Shown: in pieces, positions 48,213 to 57,600 of the stretch
Position numbering within the stretch: position 1 is the first letter of the stretch
Layout of the letters: the number at the start of each line of letters is the position of its first letter
Source of the DNA: Dipylidium caninum
Lineage: Eukaryota; Platyhelminthes; Cestoda; Cyclophyllidea; Dipylidiidae
DNA length: 64,000 nt
Direction: 5' to 3'
NCBI GenBank assembly: GCA_017562135.1
Contig: QEYB01001398.1
Coordinates: 1-64,000, forward strand
The notes under the pieces: model-generated
What the model was told of the DNA's origin: nothing
What the model saw: only the letters and a program-made list of their open reading frames with translations
The model's database searches: none
Program-made: the position numbers and the translations under genes

Positions 48213-48239
48213 CCCCCGCCCGCCCGCCCGCCCGCCCGC
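48213..48239. repeat. CCCG tetranucleotide tract (copy also at 47461-47481)
   Basis: About six tandem CCCG/CCGC units; a near-identical tract sits ~750 bases away at 47461-47481. Confidence 0.9.
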
Positions 48240-48625
48240 AGGTCAACTCCCTCCGCCCCGACAGCCGAGCCCCGACGACACACGCCTGTGACGGCGTCCG
48301 AGGCCTCGGCTCTGCCACCGCGAGGGCAGGCGTGTCCGCGCGGTTCGACCGCACCGACGACCCCGGGCTTGGCACCGAAATCTCGAGGCGCCCCAGAGTG
48401 ACTGGGTGCAAAAGCCGCCACCTCGGAGGGGGATTTTCGGGCCCGCGCCCTCCACTTAAAAAATAGCGTTGCATGTATTTCACTCGTCCCCACACAGATG
48501 CGGGTGGATCAGACGTATTGGAAGAGAAAGAGGATAAAAGGTAACGGAAGCAGAAAGCAGAGCAAAAAATTTTGATACAGGGGAAGGAGGGAAAGGGGTG
48601 GAAGCGCAGCTCAATAAGTGAACGA

Positions 48626-48631
48626 TTTATT
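48626..48631 (-). terminator. RABGAP1: Polyadenylation signal AATAAA of RABGAP1
   Basis: AATAAA on the minus strand, 34 bases beyond the RABGAP1 stop codon (48665-48667), implying a very short 3' UTR. Confidence 0.65.
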
Positions 48632-48664
48632 GGTTGGGTGGTACGAAGTAAAGTTGGGGGGGCT

Positions 48665-48925
48665 CTAATTTATAGCGGAAAACTCGATGGAGGGTGGTGC
48701 GACGGCTGAGGAGGTTGCGCTTCCGTTGCCGCGAGATGTGGCGGTAGTCCACTTTTTAGCCAGCCACTGCTTCGGATTGTGAGTAAATGCGGCTTCGCGA
48801 GTGGCGCGGAACTCTTCCAGCTCCGCCGTCGTCCGCATGAGCTGATGGCTCAACTCCTGACGGCCACATTCTGCATCGACAAGGGAAACCTTGCTCCGCG
48901 CCAATTCCAACTCCAGCTCCTTTAT
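48665..48925 (-). CDS. RABGAP1: RABGAP1 exon 15 (C-terminal coiled coil)
   Basis: The acceptor (GTCCGATAG) gives phase 0: [19 protein letters not shown]..., continuing the heptad pattern, then [13 protein letters not shown], matching the Trp-containing C-terminus of vertebrate RABGAP1, and stop TAG. Eighty-six residues. Confidence 0.9.
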   Translation of the reverse strand: MKELELELARSKVSLVDAECGRQELSHQLMRTTAELEEFRATREAAFTHNPKQWLAKKWTTATSRGNGSATSSAVAPPSIEFSAIN

Positions 48926-51900
48926 CTATCGGACATGCAATAAACCTTCTACTGAATTTTATTTTAGTAGACTGTTTTATTGTGGCGAAATAAGAGATCA
49001 AAAGCACATGCGAATCACTGTCCAAGAAGACGAGGTAGCCGATCGCCATTCGCTCGGCAAATTAGTCGGTACTCTCCGAAGTCAATGTCGGAAAGACTGG
49101 GCGTGACGACTATTAACTAGCCCGTAAGGCAGCCTTACCACGGCCAGTAGCGAATAATTACGCGTTTAGCACCAGTTTGCGTTTGGGGTGGAACTTCTAC
49201 GCCCTGGGGGAAACGAACAGAACCCCGGAGATAAAACTTTGCCCAGACCCTCGACCCACATGAGCGGTTAGATGCACGGGGCAGCCTTCTTGGCCGGATC
49301 GAGAAGTACACCGAAATAGTCACTCACATGACGTCGCAGCGCCTCCACCTCGTTGACCTCCTTCGCCACGTCGACAGAGCAAGCATCGTTGAAGGTGGCG
49401 GAGCGCGACGGCCAGCCGGGCATTTGCTCGTCGAGGGTGTGTCGGCAAACGCCGTTGCAGGCAAGGATTGCGTCCACAACAACCTGGGAGAGTCGTGGCT
49501 GAGAAGTCTCCGCCATGACCGTCTCTTCAACGCGACGGGAGAGGTTTGCCGTGATCGTCCTGTACTCAGCGATGATGGCCATTTGCTCTTCGTGTTTATT
49601 TAGCGCATCGCGGAACATGGTCTTCACCTGGAGAAAAGCGATGTATGATGAGAAATGGAGCGACGGTTGATCTACTTTCGCAATTACATCCTCCCAACGA
49701 GGCGAGAACGAAATGCTTTGATTTGAGCCTCATGACAGCAATTTTTTTACGGGCGGTCAGGCCAGGGGGGGAGGCGCTGGACGAAAAAGAGCGAGGGCGC
49801 CCTGGACGACCGGTGCGGAGCCCAGGCGGGGACGCGAAGGCTGCTTTCGCCCGAAAGGTCGTCGCTGGCGCACGGAGGAGCCGCCGCCTGTGGCCCACGG
49901 AGATGTGCCCAGCATTTGGGACTAATGTGGAAGCAGACACCCCATTGGGAGGTCCTCGAGACCGCAAACTCGCCGTCTCGATGGGAGAGAGAGAGAGGAG
50001 GTAGCGGGTGGACCAAAGAGGGTAGGCGAAGACGAGGGCACCCACCGTGGCAGAGTCCCTTTCGAACAGTTCGCACTCCTCCTGTTTCTCCACCAACTCC
50101 TGCCGCACACCCAAGAGCTCCCGACTCAACGTCTCCACCTTGTCTTCCAGCTATTTTGTGGCGAAAAAAAAGGAGAAAAAATCAAATGCAGCAGTAAATG
50201 CGAGCTTTTCTTGCCCAGGGGGGAGGGTGGAGGGGGGCGGAGGGTCGAGGAAAGGTCACCACCAAAACCTTTGAAAAGGTGATTCTGCCAACTCCTTGCG
50301 GACGAGAAAAGAAAGAGGCATAAATCCTACACGACGAAAAAAGGAATCAGCTCCGCTTGGCTCGGCGCGCGTGAAGAATAATCGGAGTCCGAGGCTCGGA
50401 GGGGAACTCATTAGCAAAAAGAAACTGCAAAATCTGGTGCTGAGACGCAGCAAGAGGAGGAGTAAGAAATCGCGCTTCTTGGAATTTTAATGTCAACTTG
50501 GTGGTCGCCGGACGGCCACGGGGGGGGGGACGGAGGCGGGGGCGGAAGAGTGAGTGGCGGCTGCCAGTGAGCCGCGGTGCACCGGTGACTTGAAGAAAGT
50601 CGGAGGGGAGTGGGGGACGCCGTCCTGTTTGGTGGGGACCGGCAGCGAGGGGCAAGGTGTTCGTCGTCGGGGCGGGTGGGCGCAATTTACCTTGTCGATG
50701 GTGCTTTGCATTTCGGTCTTGCTGACGAGCACGTTGTCGGCCAGGTTGTCGTTCTCCTTCTCCAGCCGACCGCAGTGCTCCCGCAGCTGCCAGACCTCGC
50801 GCTGCAGGGCCACCAGAGGCGAGTTCTCCTCGGCCTCCGCCTCCCGACTGCGCTGCCACTCGCGCGCGTAGCGGTTCAAGCGGTTACCCGAGACCTGCGA
50901 GCGGGTGAGACGCCGTGAGACGCCAAGGACCACTCACACACGAGGACAGGGCAAAAACGCTGCAGACGAGTGGAACAAAAAAGGTGGGCTGCAAGAGGGA
51001 GCGTGTGTCTCTCGCACACACCGACGCTCCGCGCTGGGCGACCAAGGGCATCTCGGCACCGGGGACCCCGGGGACCCCGGGGAACCCAGACAGTCGACTC
51101 AGCTCGGCCGTTGGTGGCCTCCCGTCGTGTTGCGGCAGAGTTAGCTGGGCGGAAGGGGAGAAGGCGATGAGGAGACTCACCTTTGCAGCACAGGCCATGG
51201 AGATGAGCTCGTCGCAGGCCTCGTGTGAGCGAAATCGTTTGGGAAGGGTGACGCGAAAGTATTTGAGTGTGCCCTCGAAGTCCAAGCCGAGGAGGCTGCG
51301 GCGAGAAAGGCGCAGGAGGGAAATCATGACCTTGAAGACGAAGAGGAGGCCCTGGGAGTCGAAGGAGAGGAGAAATACGTGGTAAAGTGGACAGCGGACG
51401 GCGGACAGTGGCTCTGGGGCCGTATAGAGGCAAAACCATAGCCCCATCCACAAAAAAAGTGGGAGGGGGGAGAATGGGACCAAGTGGAACCAGTGCATAA
51501 TGGGAGATGTTCTTGCGTGGACTGACCTCAGTGAGGAAAATGTCGAAGATGCGGAAGACGAGGTTGAGGGGGAATTTGGTCATGAAGAGGGTGAGGAACC
51601 ACTGACTGGCATACATATGCGCCTTCACGCCCAAATCCTCGAAGGCCTTCGCCACATCGGGCAGTTGGTCCTTGTGGAGGTAGAGAGATGACAAAACGGT
51701 CAGAAGGTGCTTGTCCGCCCCCCCGCCCCGCCCCGCCGCAGACACCAGTGCTAATGTTGGCCCCCTTGACCCCTTCCCCTCGTCCAATAGGCGTCCGTGT
51801 GGAATTACCCACATTATAGTGTGTCCATCGCCTCGAAAGAGGTACCTGGGTCTATTAATGTGTTATCCTTGCTCCCCCTGCCCCTGCCCCTGCCGCTCTC

Positions 51901-54900
51901 CCTTCTCCCTTCTCCCTTCTCCCTCTTTCTGGAGAGCTGTCTGAGGAGCCACGTAAAAGAACGCATCCAAGGGAGTGAAACCCTTTTGATTACATCAGCA
52001 TGAGGGATTTGGCCTCGAGCATTGAGGTCCGCGGTCCTGGGACGGCGTGACTCGGGTGCCTCGGTGAGAGGGTGAATGACGGCGTGGATTAGACCCCATT
52101 TTCACAGACTCAATCCTCGCAAAACGGGGCGCAAAAATTGCCCTCCCGCTCCTCCTCGCTGTCGAATCCAAGTGAAAAACGTCCACATGTCAGGAGTGAT
52201 GAAGAGATGAACGGCGCAGACACAAAGAGAGATCTTTTCACCATCTCTACACCTCGATGCAGGATGGAGCGCTGCAGCCAACTGAGTGGACGCCCCTCGC
52301 GACCAGCGACATTTTTAGACTTCGGCCACGCCTAGTCATCGGTTGGACAGACAACAGGCCACGCAGAGGGGCAAACACCACAATCCCTGCAGAGTAGACG
52401 AGAGTCTCGCTGGGTGCTTCGGTGTGGGCCAAGAGACGCTATCATTTGCCAGCTAGGAGCGAAAAGGCATGCGAAAACCCCATGGGAAGAAGTCGTGTTG
52501 GAGCCACCGCTCCCACTCACCTGGAGGAGGCACTCGAACTGGTGGAGGCAACGCAGGAGGCCCTCACAGTTCTGCAGGAAGAAGAGTCGCGTGCCGTAGG
52601 TGGACATTATCTTGACCAGTAGACAGAAAGCCTGTTCCTCGGGCATCTGGAGTGGGAGGAGGAGAGAGAGAGAGAGAGTTGGACAAACAGAGGTGAGGAC
52701 GTGGGGAGGGAGCCTTTCCATTAAAATAGCACCGGGCTACGGCCCCCACAGTGGGGCTCTTCAGGTTACTTTTCAAAGAAAGGACCCGAGGACATTAAGC
52801 AGTTGGGAGATGTGGCCAAGCGCAGAGGCGAATAGAGTTGCGGCAAGGCGCGACGAAGGAGAATGAGATGTTTCTCCATCGCGAGCGTCCAAGTTCCCCA
52901 GCTTGCTACTTGGAGAGGGACTCCTTCTCTTCTCTCCTCTCCGCGTAGGGGCGCTACATCGAACGCTAAGTGGCGCGGGCGACCCAAGAGGACGTTGAAG
53001 CGGTGGCAGGCGTCGGGTGTATTACGTGGCAAATTGGGAATGCAACACGAGATGGAACAGCCGGTCAACCCCGGACTCTCCCTTAATTGGCCAATGCACC
53101 TGCGGGCCGGTTGTTTAATGCACCCCACTTCCCGGGTGCTTAGATGCCCCAGGTCGACGACGGAGGGAGGCTCTCTTCAAAGGGTTCATTATTAAAGAAT
53201 TAAGCAGAGCAACTCCGAGATGACGGCTGTGGACACTTTCGAGTTGAGAAAATATTCCCAAGCGGTGACTGGCAGTGCTACCGCACCCTTCTCAAATGGA
53301 AAGACACATTTCAGGGGAAACTGTGGAAATTCTAAAGGAGAAGTACACAAGGAGCCACGGCACCCAAGTGGGGAAGTCGAACCCAGCAGGAGGATCAAGG
53401 TCGAGGACATGGGGACCACCCATCCACAACCACCCACACAAACACACACCGCGGGGCGTGAGATGGGCAACTCACGTGGAGGAGAAGAGCGGCTGCAATG
53501 AAGGAGATGCCCTGGCAGTAGCCCACCGTCTCGTCGTAGAGTGCGTAGGCTCTAGTGAGCTGGAAGAGGATCTCCTGGCCGGCTTGGTCCTTGAAGAACT
53601 CGTGCGCCGGGAAGGTGCGTGGCAGGTCCCTCTGGATATCCATGTCAAAACGGCAGGGCTACAAAGTGGAGGGGAATGCGGTTTGACGCTCCACACTTGT
53701 GAGAGGGACGAACCTTGGTGAGGAGAATTCGATAGGCTTCAGTCAGCCCCGGATCGGCGCCTTGGTATCCGGCTAGCATTTGCCAGATCTCCGTGCGCAG
53801 GGCATCAGGAATGCCCCGACCCACTAGTTGCCGGATTCTTCTGCCAAGAGCGCCGTCTGGGATGATTTCGGCGCCGCTGCGCAGCAGCGCCGACTCAGCA
53901 GAAGGCCACGGCGGCAGTGAAGTGGCGGAGGACGGGAAGGTCTGCAGACGAGACCTCCACTCCGTGACGAGAGCGCCCCAGGCGACGTACAACTCGTCGT
54001 CGGTGATTGTGCGCAGGTCATCGCCCCCGTTGCCGCTCATCAGAGGCTCATCATCGTCGGTGAGGTCTTCGGCGCCTACAACAACGATGGCGGAAGTAGT
54101 GTGGGGAAAAGAGATGCCGCCGTCTCCGATCGCAGTCAGTAGAGACTCAAGGGGGGTCAACTACTCCAAGAGGCACATATTAGCGCATTAGATTGGCATC
54201 AACTACTGTCCAAGTTCTTTCGACAATCAATCAAATTATAACTGGAAATTGAGAGGTTAATGAGACATTGCCACGGGCGTTTGATACGGACTCAGTAGTC
54301 TGGAGGAGCGCAACCAAACGTACCCGCGTCCTGGGCCGTCGGAGAAGCGGACCCACTCTTGGGGGACTTCCGAGCAACTGCAGTCTGTGTGGAACTGAGC
54401 GAACGGATAACGTCGGAGAAGGCGGAAGAGATGCTGACAATGCTGAGACGGTTCATAAGGATCCAACCCTTCTCTTCGTCCACCGTCTGAATTAAGAAGG
54501 AGAGGAGTAAGCTGAACTTAAGTACCACGCGAGGGGACTAAAGAGTCATAGAGAGAGAGAGAGGCGGGTGTGGGGGCGGGGGCGGGGCGATAATCACTCA
54601 GAATTTTGAACACACAAGGAGCGCCGATTAGACGCTGACACGATTTTCTGTAAACGTTCAAATTTGACGCACAAAAGCTCATTATGCGATTTTTGAGAGG
54701 CAAGGTAGCGTAACAGGCAAGCTTTTCAAGAAACGGAGTGTGGATTTTTCGTTTCTGGGAAAGTGTGTATACAGGATGTGGGAGAGGCGGGGGAGAACAG
54801 TAAAACAGACCTCGACGAGACGCAGACTGAAGTCCTCGGAACAGGGGCGTCGGGGCGGGAGGAGCCAAAGGGAGGGGTCTTTTTGGAGGATTTTGGCCCG

Positions 54901-57569
54901 ACACACACAGCCAAGACGAACGGGCTCGGAAACAAACTCCAGGACTAGATTGCACACCACCGTAAAGAACACGAAACACTCTAAAGAAAGACACGAATAA
55001 TCAGATAAGACGATTAGCAGCGTTCATGTCCTCTCAATTAAATGCAAAAGTCTCTTTGATGAGATGAAACACATCGCATCAAAATTCATACTGATGTAGC
55101 AGGACGGGGGAGTCAATTGTGGGGGAAAGTGCGAAGCGAAGGGGGTGGATGTCAAGCAGCTGGTGGGGAGCAAACGTACCGCGGTCGGTGACAGTGTTGA
55201 GGTTTGCAAATGCAGGCGATCGTGGCGACCAGACGGCCTTGGTGACGAAGACGGAGGCCTCGGGAATGAGGGCAGTGGCCTCCTCGGGAGAGAGCGCGGG
55301 AGGGTTAGTGACGAGCTCGGTCACGTCGGTGGGGTTGAGGAATCGGCCATAGGCCAATCCAATATTTAGACATCTGAAGGAGGACAGAAGTAAAAACAAA
55401 AAGAAACGAAAATAATTAGTCCTATTTGAGAGGTCAGCGAGACATGAGTGAGAATTGACCCCCTCGAACAACCACTCGATGACTCCGATGTTAAAAGGTG
55501 ATTCCGCTAGTGCCAAGGCTAATGAGGTGAAAATACAGATGGAGGCATGTCAAAGAAAAATTAAGCCGATGAAACGAAAAAGTTAAAGGCCGCAAAGGTC
55601 ATTAATTGAGTACCATGCGGAGCGAAAATAAATTAACCGGTTGTGTAAACAGGTTGAAAATGTTATAAAGTACACTTATACCTCCCTACTTTGGGGGTAA
55701 TGAGAACATTTCCAGTATTTTGTTCGGAACTATAAAACACTTAAAAGAGAACTCAGAATGCATATTTGCCAGCCAGTTGGGTAACCGAACCGTACGTAAG
55801 AAATAATCATAATTAACAAAGCATGATGAAAGAGTCGTTAAGGCTAGGAAGAAAGGCATGACAAATATGCATAGATGCGAAAAAGGAAACGCACTTGGCA
55901 ACGCGAAGTGGGAAAAGATCAACACCTTCTTCGGGCTGACTCACACCAATGACCAACGTCTTCTCCAAGTTTTGACGGAATTTAAAGAGATTTTGCTTCT
56001 CCTTGGACACTGAGATGCTGCCCAGTGGGGACTTTGTGTCTGCCTCACGGATATCGATGTGCAAACGCAGGCTACGGGAAAAAAAAATATAGCTGCCTGA
56101 CCAGGTGGCGGTTTCCCGGTTCCATCTGCTTCTGAAGGCTCAATTTCTAAGTAACAACTCGTAGTAACGGTAGTCAAAGGGAGGGAATTTTTTGAGTGAT
56201 TACTACGACATGAATTACATAATCTTCAGTAGGCCAAGTTGCGACGACTGAGTTACTGAATTGTTTATGAGTAGGAGGTTTCGAGAGAATACGAGGCAAA
56301 CTAAGGCGAGTGGGGGGGGGGGTTAGCAAAAACCGGTGGCAGACTATGCTGGAGGGTAAGGATAGAGACTTGGTGGAATACTTACCGAGCGTTTCAGTCA
56401 AACTCAGAAGACAGTGCTGTGGACACTAAAGCATTCAAAAGGCTTTGGAAAATTTTAAGGCAAGGAAGAAGGACAGCCACGCTGCAGTGTCGAGGGGAGG
56501 GGAGGGGAGGGGAAGAAGAATTCCCGAAAGTGGAAGTAATCTGACACTTAAGTACACCTCGAGCTTAAACACACGACCAGGAAGTTGTTTGGAGTGCCCG
56601 ACTCAGTGACGGTTTAGCAAAGTGCGAAGATGACAGGATTGAATGAACGAATGAATGAATGTTTGAGTCCCAAGGGAGACAATAAAAACTGGTATAACCC
56701 TAAAAAGGGGTAAATTTGCAGAAATATAACAAAAAGTTAGGATCAGAGAGATACACCAATGCGACATTAAGGTTGTACTGCGCATGGGAGAGAGAGAGGT
56801 TAAGGGGAGAAGTGTGGGGAGTTGATTACCCAATTAAAAGAAAGTGTCTTGCTGAAGGGCATCAGCCTTGCAGAGGGGATAGACGATAGACAAAAAGCGC
56901 GCCACAACTTGCTGTCAATGGCAACAATGAAAACAACACTTGTCTTGTCCCATTGACAACAAAAATGGGTAGTTGAGGCATGAGGCGACGCCCAATTCGA
57001 TTTCATGGTGCGAAGAGGGTGGCACGAGGGGCCCTCATTATTCCCCGCACAAAGGTGGGCTGCGATCAAAAAATGCTGTGACACGACATCCGCCCCCCCC
57101 CACCCCCACCCCCACCCAAAGCCCACATCGGCGCGTAGCTGTCGAAGGACTAGGGGATGTGCACTGCTTGGAAGAGCATCGGGGAGTAGAAGGGGCGGGC
57201 GTCAAGGCTAGGTCAAAATTTAACCGAAAGTCGCCCTCACACTCCGCGAAATGGATGAGCACGGATAACAGGCGACCTGTCAAGACGCAAACCCTTAAAG
57301 TGTCCAAAAATGGTTGCTACAGGAGTCTAGCCGCATACACTACGTCACGGGTGGCGTCGACTCCCTCCCTCTCCCTCCCTGCCTCTCACAGTGTGCGTGT
57401 GTGCTTCGTTGGCGCTGTCGAAGCGCTGCCTCCTGGACGAGCGTGGTCGGACGGGTACAAAGGGCGGGGAGGTCGGAGGTCAGTCTGGCAAAATTTGCGC
57501 TCCACCAACCCGATCCCAGAGCGTCCCTCTGAAGAGTCAACAATTTGGGTTGAAGGCGGACAAGAAGGC

Positions 57570-57600
<31 letters not shown>

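Larger units (their letters stand above)
40845..48600. other. Intergenic region between RABGAP1 3' end and protocadherin 5' end
   Basis: No gene is supportable. It is GC-rich, especially 44-48.4 kb, with simultaneous open frames in several phases of both strands (for example 406 codons at 46902-48122 minus and 306 codons at 45952-46872 plus). Their Arg/Pro/Gly/Ser/Ala composition marks them as noise. Repeats: G run near 43200, GGCGR pentamers at 44297-44348, CCCG tetramers at 47461-47481 and 48213-48239. Confidence 0.5.

Noticed and set aside
56780..56810. Microexon YNLNVAL with a strong pyrimidine tract
   Set aside because: The flanking exons 2 and 3 join in phase without it and match the family; the insertion would be 21 bases with a weak donor.
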